A stretch of 64,000 nt of DNA from Erwinia persicina (GTDB lineage: Bacteria; Pseudomonadota; Gammaproteobacteria; Enterobacterales; Enterobacteriaceae). The notes beneath the pieces are model-generated. The model searched no databases, was not told the DNA's origin, and saw only the letters and a program-made list of their open reading frames with translations. Where the stretch lies: the NCBI RefSeq assembly GCF_014838825.1, contig NZ_JACYMO010000005.1, positions 124,001-188,000 of the forward strand, read 5' to 3'. Of this stretch, positions 1-9,167 are shown in pieces. Positions within the stretch are counted from its first letter, which is position 1. Each line of letters starts with the position of its first letter. The position numbers and the translations under genes were made by a program.

Positions 1-1467
1 GCGGCCCCGGATACGCCGGTGTTTATTCTGCACCTTTACGATCGTGCGCTGCTTAACCGCGCCGCCCTGCGCGTGGTGGGCTATACCAAAGACACGCCAA
101 ACCCGCCGGGGGGCGAGATCCAGCGCGACGGTAACGGCAACCCGACCGGAATGCTGATCGCCCGTCCGAACGCGATGCTGCTGTACTCCACGCTGGCAAA
201 AGGGCCGAAGCTGCCGCTGGAACAGCAGGTGAACTCCACCCGTCAGTTTATGCGTGAGCTGAACCGACTGGGGCTGACCAGCGCTATCGATGCGGGCGGC
301 GGTTTTCAGAACTACCCGGATGATTACGCGGTGATCGGCGAACTGCACGAGAAAAAACAGCTGACGGTGCGCATCGCCTATAACCTGTTTACCCAGCGTC
401 CCGGCCACGAGCTGGAAGATTTTGAGCGCTGGACCGACATGCTGAAACCGGGTCAGGGCACGGATTTTTACCGTCATAACGGCGCAGGCGAGATGCTGGT
501 GTTCTCTGCTGCCGACTTCGAGGACTTCCTTGAGCCGCGCCCTGACCTGGCCCCCGGTATGGAAGATGAGCTGGAGCGCGTGGTGCGTCACCTGGTCGAG
601 CACCGCTGGCCGTTCCGCCTGCACGCCACCTATAACGAGTCGATCAGCCGCATGCTAAACGTCTTTGAGAAAGTGAACCGTGAGATCCCGTTCAACGGCC
701 TGCACTGGATTTTCGACCATGCCGAAACCATCACCGAAGCCAATATTGAGCGGGTAAAAGCGCTGGGCGGCGGGATTGCGGTACAGCACCGTATGGCGTT
801 TCAGGGGGAATATTTTGCCGAGCGCTACGGTCATGAGGCGGTGAAGCAGACGCCACCGGTAGCGAAAATGCTGGAAGCCGGGGTCCCGGTGGGGCTGGGC
901 ACCGACGCCACCCGCGTAGCCAGCTATAACCCGTGGACGGCGCTGTACTGGCTGGTATCCGGCCGCACCGTCGGCGGCATGGCGATGTATGACACCCAGG
1001 CGCGTCTGGATCGCGAAACGGCGCTGATGCTGTGGACACAGGGCAGCGCCTGGTTCTCCAGCGAGCAGGGGAAAAAGGGCCAGATTAAAGTCGGGCAACT
1101 GGCTGACCTGGCGATCCTTTCGCAGGACTATTTCAGCGTCAGCGAAGAGGCGATTAAAGGCATTGAATCGGTACTGACCGTGGTGAATGGCGACGTGGTG
1201 TATGCGGCAGGACGCTTCAGCCCGCTGTCACCGCCGCCGGTACCGGTTCTGCCGGAGTGGTCGCCGGTGGTGACGACGCCGGGCCACTACCGCAGCGCAC
1301 CGCCGCTGGCGAACGGGCGTGTCGCCTTTGCCTCACAGCCGCATCAGTGCAGTGGTCCCTGTGGTGTACACCGCCACTCGCACGATGTCGCGCGTCGCTC
1401 CGGCGTGCCGGTGTCGGATGATAATGCCTTCTGGGGGGCGCTGGGCTGTTCCTGCTTCGCGTTCTGA
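1..1467 (+). CDS. YtcJ-like amidohydrolase, 5' end outside window
   Basis: This is the C-terminal part of a metal-dependent amidohydrolase of the YtcJ type. The frame is open from base 1, and the first apparent start (GTG at 19) is only an internal valine codon, so the true start and the N-terminal HxH metal motif lie outside the window. Visible family features are a buried HWIFDHAET segment, the GLGTDATR strand carrying the last metal-binding aspartate, and the composite-domain strands (GQLADLAIL). The tail is cysteine-rich (CSGPCGVH ... LGCSCFAF), which I recall as usual in the enterobacterial members. The natural substrate is not predictable. It converges with the lipoprotein gene 77 bp downstream. 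Confidence 0.85.
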   Translation, partial: AAPDTPVFILHLYDRALLNRAALRVVGYTKDTPNPPGGEIQRDGNGNPTGMLIARPNAMLLYSTLAKGPKLPLEQQVNSTRQFMRELNRLGLTSAIDAGGGFQNYPDDYAVIGELHEKKQLTVRIAYNLFTQRPGHELEDFERWTDMLKPGQGTDFYRHNGAGEMLVFSAADFEDFLEPRPDLAPGMEDELERVVRHLVEHRWPFRLHATYNESISRMLNVFEKVNREIPFNGLHWIFDHAETITEANIERVKALGGGIAVQHRMAFQGEYFAERYGHEAVKQTPPVAKMLEAGVPVGLGTDATRVASYNPWTALYWLVSGRTVGGMAMYDTQARLDRETALMLWTQGSAWFSSEQGKKGQIKVGQLADLAILSQDYFSVSEEAIKGIESVLTVVNGDVVYAAGRFSPLSPPPVPVLPEWSPVVTTPGHYRSAPPLANGRVAFASQPHQCSGPCGVHRHSHDVARRSGVPVSDDNAFWGALGCSCFAF

Positions 1468-1544
1468 TTGAGGGTCAGACCTGCCTCATCCCGGCAACGC
1501 CAGCGCCTGAGCCGTTTGCAGATTTTGGATGAACCCGCGCTGGG

Positions 1545-2408
1545 CTAGTCAGGCCCGCTCAGCGCAGCGATCGCCGGGTCGTGATAGTTCTCATCAATCC
1601 TGATGCCTGCCGCGCGCAGTCGCGCTTCCTGTTCCGCCCGCTGTTTCGCCATGGTTTTCAACAGCGCAGGTAACAGCGTTTTCCAGCGGTGACGATCCTC
1701 ATACGGAAAATAGTCCTGATACGTCTGTTGCTCACTGCGGAACACCAGGGTGTACAGGTAAGTGCCGCGTTCCTCAGGGGCGGTGTCGCTGTTCTGACGC
1801 TGTACGCGCAGGGTCAGGTATTCATTACCACGGTAAAAATACCAGTCCGCTAAAAAGGGCAGCGTTCGCCACTGCGCGTTATTGAGCGGCGATGACGGGT
1901 CATTAAACGGCGTCGTGAGGCTGGACGTGGTCATCACCTGTTCAATCCGCGCGGCGTTAGCTACTTCTGACCCCGGCAAGCGCGGATCATCCTGCATAAT
2001 AAAACGCTGCCATCCGGCGGCCTGAAGGCGGCCAACCAGTTGATAGAACCACGTGCGGCTATCCGCCAGCAGGCTGTCTTCCGGCAGGCCGAGGGGGTAG
2101 AGGTTAATTTCATCAAAACGGTTGTGGTTCTCTGTGTAGACCGGGGCGGTGAAAGAGAACACCCCGTCGATAGTGAAAGGGCGATCGCCGCCGAGGATCA
2201 GATTAAGCGTATTGCCGCTTTGCGAGGGCTTGGTGAAATTATACCAGCACATCGTGTCGTCACAGTCGCGGGTCAGGTCGTCGCCCAGCGCGGACTGCAT
2301 GCCGTCTGTGGCATCGCCCAGCCACACCTTAACGGTGCGGGTCACTGGCGCACTGGCGTTATCACAGCCTGAAAGTAGTGCGATGAGACAAAGCAGTAAC
2401 GATTTCAT
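1545..2408 (-). CDS. putative lipoprotein of unknown function
   Basis: The product is 287 residues. I start it at the ATG at 2408 because that gives a clean lipoprotein signal (MKSLLLCLIALLSGC, lipobox LSGC with the cysteine at 15) preceded by GGGAGAG at good spacing; a longer in-frame start would bury the signal. After the lipid-attached cysteine the protein is soluble, with a WYFYRGNEYLTLRVQ strand and a charged C-terminal helix (AKQRAEQEARLRAAG). I do not recognise a family. It begins 23 bp after the stop of the exported protein upstream, so the two are probably one transcript and may act together in the periplasm. Confidence 0.75.
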   Translation of the reverse strand: MKSLLLCLIALLSGCDNASAPVTRTVKVWLGDATDGMQSALGDDLTRDCDDTMCWYNFTKPSQSGNTLNLILGGDRPFTIDGVFSFTAPVYTENHNRFDEINLYPLGLPEDSLLADSRTWFYQLVGRLQAAGWQRFIMQDDPRLPGSEVANAARIEQVMTTSSLTTPFNDPSSPLNNAQWRTLPFLADWYFYRGNEYLTLRVQRQNSDTAPEERGTYLYTLVFRSEQQTYQDYFPYEDRHRWKTLLPALLKTMAKQRAEQEARLRAAGIRIDENYHDPAIAALSGPD

Positions 2409-2431
2409 CGTTAACTCTCCCGGAACGGCCA

Positions 2432-3409
2432 TCAGCCCTGTTCTGCTTTCAGCAGCGCTAACAGCTCTTTATCGTTGAGGTGAAAGGTCAGTTTTTCCGG
2501 CAGCGGGCGTTCAAAGTCGCGCAACCCGCTTAATGAATAGAAAAAGTTGCTGTCGTAAAAGGCATTAATCGCCGCCAGCTCCGGCATCAGATTCAGCATC
2601 GGATCCGTGGGGCGATAGCCGGCACGCACGCGGGCCAGCGACTCAAGGGGTTCGCTGCAGGCATCACATCCCAGGTTTATCCCTTTTGCCCACAGTCGGT
2701 AAGCGTCTAAACGATGCCCCTCCATCCAGGCCAGTTTGCCGAGGCTGGCATACGCCGGGGCGTACCCCTGCTTAACGGCACATTCCAGCAGGGATTTCGC
2801 TAGCGGATGCATCGCCCTGGCCTGGGGAACAAGGGTTCCCCCGATCAGCGTCATCGCCTGTAGGCTGCCGCGATCGACAGCGGTCGACAGCAGGCGGTAC
2901 ATCGTCTTGTAGTCACGGCCGTAAAGTGAGGAGGCATACGTGTAGGTGACGATTGGGACGTCCTGCTCAATCAGTTTTTGCAGGGTGGCATTCGCCCCGG
3001 TAGTGGCGTCAGGGCTGGCGGGATAACGCAGCGTCCACAGGCTGTCCAGATACGCGGCTTTCCAGCTTCCGGCTTTGACGGCGGCCGCCAGCAGGTCTTC
3101 ACGCTTTTTCCTGTTCCCGGCATCCAGCCAGAAATTATCTTTCGCATCGCCAATCGCCGCATAGTCAACCAGCTGGCGAAAAGCGGCCGCTGCCGCCGGG
3201 CTCTCCTGCGGCGTGGCGGCTTCCCCGCTGTGGCAAACGAACTTTTTGTCTTTAAACTCCGCCACTAAATGCGGTTCTGTCGCGAGGTCGCCCATGCTGC
3301 CATAGGCGGTAGGCCCGTGGTTGAATTCCTCTAACGTTTTGGCCGCTGACGCCGCGCCGCAGGCAAACAGACTGGACAGTACCAGCGCAGAAAACGAAAT
3401 TAATTTCAT
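2432..3409 (-). CDS. exported protein with Sel1-like helical repeats
   Basis: The product is 325 residues from the ATG at 3409. This start is preferred over the upstream in-frame one because AAGGA lies just before it and the N-terminus is then a typical Sec signal (MKLISFSALVLSSLFACGAASA). The middle and C-terminal parts contain alternating short helices of the SEL1/TPR kind (SLLECAVKQGYAPAYASLGKLAWMEGHRLDAYRLWAKG). A GCDAC pair could be a disulphide. Such proteins usually form periplasmic protein-binding scaffolds; no specific role can be assigned. It is the first gene of a two-gene operon with the lipoprotein. Confidence 0.75.
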   Translation of the reverse strand: MKLISFSALVLSSLFACGAASAAKTLEEFNHGPTAYGSMGDLATEPHLVAEFKDKKFVCHSGEAATPQESPAAAAAFRQLVDYAAIGDAKDNFWLDAGNRKKREDLLAAAVKAGSWKAAYLDSLWTLRYPASPDATTGANATLQKLIEQDVPIVTYTYASSLYGRDYKTMYRLLSTAVDRGSLQAMTLIGGTLVPQARAMHPLAKSLLECAVKQGYAPAYASLGKLAWMEGHRLDAYRLWAKGINLGCDACSEPLESLARVRAGYRPTDPMLNLMPELAAINAFYDSNFFYSLSGLRDFERPLPEKLTFHLNDKELLALLKAEQG

Positions 3410-3521
3410 GGGGTCCTTAGTCCGGCGCGGCACGCTGCCTGAGCCGGTGAAAGTTGATCAATGCAGGGAGGCTGCTCCCCCGCTAAAGGCGTGCGAAATC
3501 ACATATCTGCGGCACCGTTCT

Positions 3522-3549
3522 TTTGACGGGAGCGGGATTCCTCTATTCT
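3522..3549 (+). promoter_or_regulatory. possible sigma-70 promoter of the LacI-like gene
   Basis: TTTGAC (3522-3527) and TATTCT (3544-3549) are 16 bases apart, about 40 bases before the start of the LacI-like gene. Placed here, the promoter would produce an mRNA that never included a DNA-binding domain. Confidence 0.35.
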
Positions 3550-3591
3550 GTCCACCCCAGTTTTCGCCACCGGAGCGCCACAGCTTACCTC

Positions 3592-4512
3592 ATGATGAAT
3601 ACATTTCTGTCAGAAAATCCGACGCAGCTTCTCACCGCCACGACGCCGCCGGACAGGCAACCGATTATTGGCGTTGTTGCCGGCGAATTCAGTAATCCGT
3701 ATACCCTGACGCTGTTGAATGAGGTGACGCGCCAGCTTAACCTGCGTGGAGCCGGTACGCTGCTGTTAAATGTCGGTGACGATGCCAGCTGTCAGGCGGT
3801 TTTACGTACGGCCAGGCCGTTACCGGTCGATGCGCTGCTGTTTCTTGCCCATCACCTCAGCGCGGAACAGCTTGCCGCGATGACAGCGCGATATCCGCTT
3901 CCTGCCATCCATGTCTGCCACAGTGCGGCAAGAAAAGGGGAAGCGGCGATCGGCGTGGATGATTATGCGGCCGGAGAGCAGATTGGCCACCTGCTGCTGT
4001 CGCAGGGCTATCAGCGTTTCGGCTTTCTGAAAGGGCCGGCATCCCCGTCGCCGCTGCGGCGTATGGAGGGCTACGCGGCCAGCCTGCAGGGCGCGGGTAA
4101 AACGCTGAACAGCGTGCTGGTGGCTGGGCAGTCTGACCGGGAGAAGGCATATGAAGCGATGATGACCTACCTGAAAACCACCTGGGCCTCTGAGCGTATT
4201 GACGGGCTGTTCTGCGAAAATGACGTGCTGGCCTTTGGTGCCATGCAGGCGATCCGTGATTTTGGCGAGGGGGCACATATCGGCGTGGTGGGATTTGACG
4301 ACGTGGGCGAAGCCCGTTCGTCGATGTGGAGCCTGACCACCTGGGCACAGCGTGGCGATCTGCAAATTGCTGAAGCGCTGAACCGCCTGCTGGATAACCG
4401 GCCGGATGAACAGGGCGCATGGCGCACCGGTGAATTGAAAATCCGCCATTCCCATCTGAGCCGGGAAGAGCACGGCGAAATGTCTCAGTGCGGCTGCGCC
4501 AGCCGCAGCTGA
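3592..4512 (+). CDS. LacI/GalR-type sensor domain protein lacking the HTH
   Basis: About 306 residues from the ATG pair at 3592/3595. From residue 20 on it is a periplasmic-binding-protein-like sensor domain of a LacI/GalR regulator: PIIGVVAGEFSNPYTLTLLNEV is the usual first strand and helix, followed by DALLFLAHH, AAGEQIGHLLLSQGYQRFGFLKG, DGLFCENDVLAFGAMQAIRDFG and IGVVGFDDVGEA. The normal N-terminal helix-turn-helix and hinge (about 60 residues) are absent, and the 150 bases upstream encode no such domain in any plus-strand frame. It may be a decayed regulator or a stand-alone sugar-binding co-regulator. The body has no stop or frameshift. Confidence 0.75.
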   Translation: MMNTFLSENPTQLLTATTPPDRQPIIGVVAGEFSNPYTLTLLNEVTRQLNLRGAGTLLLNVGDDASCQAVLRTARPLPVDALLFLAHHLSAEQLAAMTARYPLPAIHVCHSAARKGEAAIGVDDYAAGEQIGHLLLSQGYQRFGFLKGPASPSPLRRMEGYAASLQGAGKTLNSVLVAGQSDREKAYEAMMTYLKTTWASERIDGLFCENDVLAFGAMQAIRDFGEGAHIGVVGFDDVGEARSSMWSLTTWAQRGDLQIAEALNRLLDNRPDEQGAWRTGELKIRHSHLSREEHGEMSQCGCASRS

Positions 4513-4548
4513 CAGCGTGTGCTGCTTTTATCCATTTGCGACCTTATT

Positions 4549-4576
4549 CCGGCAGAGATAATCTTATCTTTGTCGG
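4549..4576 (+). repeat. imperfect palindrome after the LacI-like gene
   Basis: A 13-bp stem with two G-U pairs (CCGGCAGAGATAA, then TC, then TTATCTTTGTCGG) starts 36 bases after the LacI-like stop. No T-run follows on the plus strand, so it is either a weak terminator or an mRNA-end hairpin. Confidence 0.45.
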
Positions 4577-5192
4577 AACAGCGTGCTGGCCAGCGGCGTG
4601 ATGTCTTTAAAAAAGACATTGTCTGAATTATGCCATCACTTAGTACTATGGAAGTATGTGCTATAAAATGATCTAATCTGAGCATTAATTTAGTGAAAAT
4701 GTAAATATGAAAAATATTCGCCATAAAGGTTATACAAAACTCTTCCGCCCTGTTCGCAGGTGCATCTCTTAAGCTGATATAAAAGATAATCAACGAAACT
4801 CAGATGACCTTAAGATTAAATCACATCCTGTCGCAGTGTGACTTTATTGCCTAACTGATTGATTAATATAATAAAAAATTACACATTTTATATATTTTAC
4901 TTCTATGATATTCAGAACCCTTGATTCGTAAAGAGTCTTAAAAATTTCCATTCTCTTATCTGATTTATTTTAACAGACATCAGTGATGTTAAATCAGAAT
5001 TCCTGAAAAAAATAAATCAGATCATTTTCATTTTGTTGTTTGTCATTTCCTGGTTAAAATTTTTCTGCTTTTTTAAATAGCTAGCGGCAACCTTTTGGAA
5101 CGTATTTTATTGCTGTGGCAACGGAGTGCATTATCCAAAAGAATAATGATTGTCAAACAAATCAACTAATGAACTATGAAAGGGAATATATA
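4577..5192. other. AT-rich region upstream of the ecp operon
   Basis: This 616-bp stretch is much richer in A and T than its surroundings and holds no convincing gene. It is the expected control region of ecpA. The only marked element is TAGCTAGC within a T-rich context at 5069-5087. A closely similar element lies at 17900-17917 beside the ToxR-like regulator. No ecpR gene is found here, although E. coli carries ecpR immediately before ecpA. Confidence 0.6.
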
Positions 5193-5828
5193 ATGAAAAA
5201 GTTGTTACTTACTGTAGCCAGTTTGAGTCTCATGGCATCTGCTTCATCAGCGATTGCTGCTGCTGATGAAACGGTTACTGCAAGTGCTGTTTGGCAGGCG
5301 GAAGCAACAAAGCAGAGCCAATCGAGTTTGGTGATAACCCCGATTCGCACACTGCAATTTAAGTATTCAGAAAATAGTAAATCCTTTAATCAGGATACGG
5401 GCACGTTTGATGTGGCTATTCGCGGTGGTCGCCCAGACGCAAATGCGTTCAAACTTGAAGCCCGTGTCGATGATGGCAATAACGTGCTGCGCCAGGTGGG
5501 TGGGGAAAGTACGCTGGCGGTGGGTGCTCTCTACGGCAGTAAGGAGCTCGGTTCTACGCTCGGGGGATCGACCGGTGTTGGCAAAAATGCTGACTGGACC
5601 ACGCTGGTAGATTCTACGGAGGAGGCCGGGAACGGTAGCTCGCTGTGGGCACTGACTAAGTCTGCAAAAGGTAAACCCGATGATAAATATAATGCCCGCG
5701 ATAACTTTAAATTTATCGTGAAAAAAGCGACAAGCGATGGCACCACATCTACGTCCTTTGCTGATCTGTCAGATGGTTTGTGGACGGGTGAAGTTGCCGT
5801 TGCTTTCCGCGCAACCTGGAGCGAATAA
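5193..5828 (+). CDS. ecpA: common pilus major subunit EcpA
   Basis: The major pilin of the E. coli common pilus type (ECP/Mat), exported to the periplasm and polymerised on the cell surface. The product is 211 residues from the ATG at 5193, with a Sec signal ending near SSAIAA. The mature part has the EcpA pattern: TASAVWQAEATK, LVITPIRTLQFKYSE, GTFDVAIRG and the C-terminal VAVAFRATWSE strand. An earlier in-frame start is rejected because it would hide the signal peptide. First gene of ecpABCDE; a strong hairpin separates it from ecpB, which would favour extra pilin mRNA. Confidence 0.9.
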   Translation: MKKLLLTVASLSLMASASSAIAAADETVTASAVWQAEATKQSQSSLVITPIRTLQFKYSENSKSFNQDTGTFDVAIRGGRPDANAFKLEARVDDGNNVLRQVGGESTLAVGALYGSKELGSTLGGSTGVGKNADWTTLVDSTEEAGNGSSLWALTKSAKGKPDDKYNARDNFKFIVKKATSDGTTSTSFADLSDGLWTGEVAVAFRATWSE

Positions 5829-5835
5829 GGTCAAT

Positions 5836-5858
5836 GCAGCCGGGGCTCCCCCGGCTGC
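5836..5858 (+). promoter_or_regulatory. intercistronic hairpin between ecpA and ecpB
   Basis: A perfect 10-bp stem (GCAGCCGGGG / CCCCGGCTGC) with a 3-base loop begins 7 bases after the ecpA stop. There is no T-run. It probably protects the ecpA mRNA 3' end or partly attenuates ecpB-E, matching the need for far more pilin than assembly proteins. Confidence 0.65.
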
Positions 5859-5883
5859 TGCACGTTAACGTGAAGGGAAAATC

Positions 5884-6549
5884 ATGTTAAAAAAATCTAT
5901 TATTATTTCTTTAATGACGTTGGTACTGCCTTTCGCCGCTTCAGCCATTAATGTGGGAAGAGTGACGACGATTATTCCTGCGGATAAACAATTAGTGGCA
6001 AAAGAGATAAAAAATGAATCTCCAATGGCAAGGGTTATCAGCGTTAAAATTGAGCGAATTGACTCGCCGTTAACGGATGGAAAAGTCATTGCCTTCGATA
6101 AAAAAGATGAAATACTTTTATCACCCTCACAGTTGATGATGCCAGGATCATCTAAAAATATCATTAAGTTCTGGTATCAGGGCACAGAAGATAATCAGGA
6201 AAGATATTACAGAATCACTTTTACCGATGAACCTATCACTGACGACAGCGCGGTGAGCGGGGGGAAATCTGTGCTGGCACAGGCTAAGGCGATCATCAGT
6301 ACCATATTAGTCGTGCAGCCACGTAATAAAAACCTTGACTACAGCCTGACCGATGATGGGGTTTCTAATAAAGGAAATACCTCATTCAGAGTTAGCGCAA
6401 TAGGAGAGTGCATTGATGGCAAAAAGGATTGCCGTGAAGTGTTTTACGTTCTCCCGGGGAAAACATACCGTTTGCATAAGGTCAATTTAAAGGCAAAAGG
6501 AACACATTTAAGTCTGTGGGATGTGGAACACTACATTGCTCTTAAATGA
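5884..6549 (+). CDS. ecpB: Ecp fimbrial chaperone EcpB
   Basis: Periplasmic chaperone of the common pilus, 221 residues, nearly the usual EcpB length. It has a Sec signal (MLKKSIIISLMTLVLPFAASA). The following sequence is a PapD-like immunoglobulin fold: KNESPMARVISVKIERI, DEILLSPSQLMMPGSSKNIIKFWYQG and ERYYRITFTDEP. The start has GAAGGGAAA just upstream. It is second in the ecp operon and is related in layout to EcpE at the operon end. Confidence 0.88.
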   Translation: MLKKSIIISLMTLVLPFAASAINVGRVTTIIPADKQLVAKEIKNESPMARVISVKIERIDSPLTDGKVIAFDKKDEILLSPSQLMMPGSSKNIIKFWYQGTEDNQERYYRITFTDEPITDDSAVSGGKSVLAQAKAIISTILVVQPRNKNLDYSLTDDGVSNKGNTSFRVSAIGECIDGKKDCREVFYVLPGKTYRLHKVNLKAKGTHLSLWDVEHYIALK

Positions 6550-6578
6550 AGGGATTCTGGGTTTAAAAAGGTTATTCC

Positions 6579-9167
6579 GTGAATAATAAACTGGTGTTTT
6601 CTGGTCTCCTTATGTGGACGATACCCTTCTCTTTTGTGAGCGCCGAGGGTCTGAAACAAGAGTCTTATGTGATAGCGGGTTATCGCTTTCCTTCCGCACT
6701 TTATGGTATGTTGCAAAGCGGACTAAATTTACCTGTATTGATTGAGAATAAGCAACCCAATAGAGAAAATATATCATTAGAAGAAAAGTATATTCAGATA
6801 GGTGTTGCCACATTATATGTTGTGGATAAAAAACTTGTGCTACGTAATGTGATTATCAAAAATGAAGATGAGAGTAAAGTTCAACTCTCTGATGAGCTAA
6901 TCGCTAAAATTAAAAAAATAAGTGAAGAGCATTTTGATGAGAAACTGCATGCACCTGTCTCAGACGAAGGGTATTTTACCCTGGATGGAAAGCAAATGCG
7001 CCTTATTCTTAATTTGAGCGAAAAAGGATATGGTACGTTAATCGCACCAAGACTGTTCGATCTGGACGATCCCACGAGTAAAAAACCCAGTGGAACAATA
7101 AATTATGACTTCGGGGGCTATAATAATCGAAGTTCACACAGTGGTACTAACAACTCCGGTTATCTGAACTTTAATTCGACGACGTCTCTGGGCGTGGATC
7201 ATCTGAAATTTGATGGTTCACTCTATACCGGGAACAGTCTCTCCAAAGATAGCAGTGGACGGATTAATGCCGCCTTGTGGGAGCGCGATTTCAAAGGCCT
7301 GAGAACCGCCGCCGGCATGCTCGACAGCTGGAATATGCAGTCTGTGGGTTCTGTCAGTGCCCTCACCGGGGGGGAAGTGTATGGTTTTTCTATTGGTAAT
7401 GCGGCAAATTCCCGTAAGCGAAATGGCAGCCTTTCATTGACGCCAGTGGTTGCTTTCTTTCCAACGGCGGGGGAAGCACAAATACGCAGAGACGGTAACC
7501 TGTTAAGTATTCAACGATTTTCTGTCGGCAGCCATGAAATCGATACGTCGATGCTACCCTTCGGCATTTATAGCATTCAGGTCGATGTGATCAGCGGCAG
7601 CAGAACCATTTCCAGCGGTACCTACCAGATTAATAAACCCTTTACCTCCAGTATGGGTGACAGCCTGCGTTGGCAATTTTGGGGCGGGGCCTACGATCGA
7701 AACAAAATCTACAGTAATAAGCATCGATACAATATCAGAACCACTCACGACATTGATAAGCAGGGTGAACATGACCGGGAAATGATGTCGCTGGTGGGAT
7801 TTTCAGCGGGAAAAAGTTCAGGCAATTATGACTGGAGTATGTCCAGCTATATGATGCGGGAACATGCTCTGGCAGAGCTATGGGCTTCGTCGAGGCTGAC
7901 AAACTGGTTGTCGGTTAATACCCAGGCGATGAGTGCCACGGATGGGACATGGCGAACGAATTTCGGCAGCACCCTAAGACTACCCTACGGTATAGGGAGT
8001 ATTTGGTACAACTACAACCGGCTTCACAGTGGCGAATTTATCTCGCTTTATGAAAATCGCGGCAGTAACTGGGGTGTATCTGTAAATGTACCTTCTATAG
8101 GGGCGGCAAGTGGTGGCGTTATAACCTGGACCCAGGACAAAGATACCATCTACGGGTATAACCGACGTCGCCTCGATTATTCACAAGGTATTTACGCCGG
8201 GCGCTATGGGTCGATTCGGCTACGGACTGGCATCGGTTATTACGATAATAATGACGGCTTAAATAAATCGAGTAACCGGGAAACTTATGCCATGTTAGAT
8301 TTCTCAATTCCGTTTGGTAATGCTATTTCGCTGGGGGTTTCTCACTCCAGAGACAGCGGGACAGCGATGAATATTGATGCCACCCACGATTTCGATGGGG
8401 ATTACCTGAAGTCAGTCTCTGCTAATGTTTCCCGCTCCTTCAGCGGAGATGTCGATCGCAAAATGACCGGGGGGGCCAGTGTAGACTTTGATACACCATT
8501 TAACGCTAATGCGTTGAGTTATCAGACGGATAACGACGGGGGCTGGAGTAATACATTAACCAGTCAGGGATCGGTAGCCTGGTCAGGGATGCATATCGGG
8601 GCGGGTAAAGGGCGCGAGAGCGCAGGTGTATTAATTGATACCGGACTTCAAAGGGGAGAGAAGCTCACCCTGGATATTGATGGTAAAAAACAGCTCTTAC
8701 AAGGAAATCGTAACTATATTTCTTTACCCCCTTATGCCCGCTACCGTATGGAGTTGATGAATAATGCTAATACGATGGAAAGTTATGAAATCAGTGAAGG
8801 CGCGCGCCGAACGGTTTCTGTTTATCCCGGCAATGTGATTTATCTCCAGCCCAAAGTTAAAAGAGTGGTCACCGTATTCGGCCGGTTAATCAATAGTGAT
8901 GGATCTGTCGCGGTCAACCGTCAGTTGAAAAATAAAATAGGTATTGCACGGACGGGGGACGATGGACGCTTTGTCATTGATGTCGACCTCAATAATCCGC
9001 AGCTGAGTATTGCGACAAAGGATGACAGCCTCTGCTCTCTGCAACTTAATATTACGCAGAGTGACGGAGCCGTGTGGATCGGCGATGTGAAATGCGATCG
9101 GAATAACTATGTCTGGCAACAGTCATCGCGTCAAGGAGCGAAAAATCATGAAACGACTGGCTCTTAG
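6579..9167 (+). CDS. ecpC: Ecp outer-membrane usher EcpC
   Basis: Outer-membrane usher that receives chaperone-pilin complexes and assembles the ECP fibre; 862 residues, close to the usual EcpC size. It has a signal peptide (LLMWTIPFSFVSA), an N-terminal periplasmic domain, a long barrel region rich in alternating polar and aromatic strands (SLRWQFWGGAYDRNK, IRTTHDIDKQG) and a C-terminal carboxypeptidase-like domain (VVTVFGRLINSDGS ... ITQSDGAVWIGDVKC). The coding end overlaps the ecpD start by 20 bp, so translation is probably coupled. No internal break was seen. Confidence 0.9.
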   Translation: MNNKLVFSGLLMWTIPFSFVSAEGLKQESYVIAGYRFPSALYGMLQSGLNLPVLIENKQPNRENISLEEKYIQIGVATLYVVDKKLVLRNVIIKNEDESKVQLSDELIAKIKKISEEHFDEKLHAPVSDEGYFTLDGKQMRLILNLSEKGYGTLIAPRLFDLDDPTSKKPSGTINYDFGGYNNRSSHSGTNNSGYLNFNSTTSLGVDHLKFDGSLYTGNSLSKDSSGRINAALWERDFKGLRTAAGMLDSWNMQSVGSVSALTGGEVYGFSIGNAANSRKRNGSLSLTPVVAFFPTAGEAQIRRDGNLLSIQRFSVGSHEIDTSMLPFGIYSIQVDVISGSRTISSGTYQINKPFTSSMGDSLRWQFWGGAYDRNKIYSNKHRYNIRTTHDIDKQGEHDREMMSLVGFSAGKSSGNYDWSMSSYMMREHALAELWASSRLTNWLSVNTQAMSATDGTWRTNFGSTLRLPYGIGSIWYNYNRLHSGEFISLYENRGSNWGVSVNVPSIGAASGGVITWTQDKDTIYGYNRRRLDYSQGIYAGRYGSIRLRTGIGYYDNNDGLNKSSNRETYAMLDFSIPFGNAISLGVSHSRDSGTAMNIDATHDFDGDYLKSVSANVSRSFSGDVDRKMTGGASVDFDTPFNANALSYQTDNDGGWSNTLTSQGSVAWSGMHIGAGKGRESAGVLIDTGLQRGEKLTLDIDGKKQLLQGNRNYISLPPYARYRMELMNNANTMESYEISEGARRTVSVYPGNVIYLQPKVKRVVTVFGRLINSDGSVAVNRQLKNKIGIARTGDDGRFVIDVDLNNPQLSIATKDDSLCSLQLNITQSDGAVWIGDVKCDRNNYVWQQSSRQGAKNHETTGS

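Noticed and set aside
1545..4512. A sugar-uptake operon around the LacI-type protein
   Set aside because: The neighbouring genes are a lipoprotein and a Sel1-like exported protein on the opposite strand, with no transporter or enzyme.
4485..4793. A 102-residue minus-strand ORF after the LacI-like gene
   Set aside because: Low-complexity composition, overlaps the LacI-like gene end and lacks a ribosome site.
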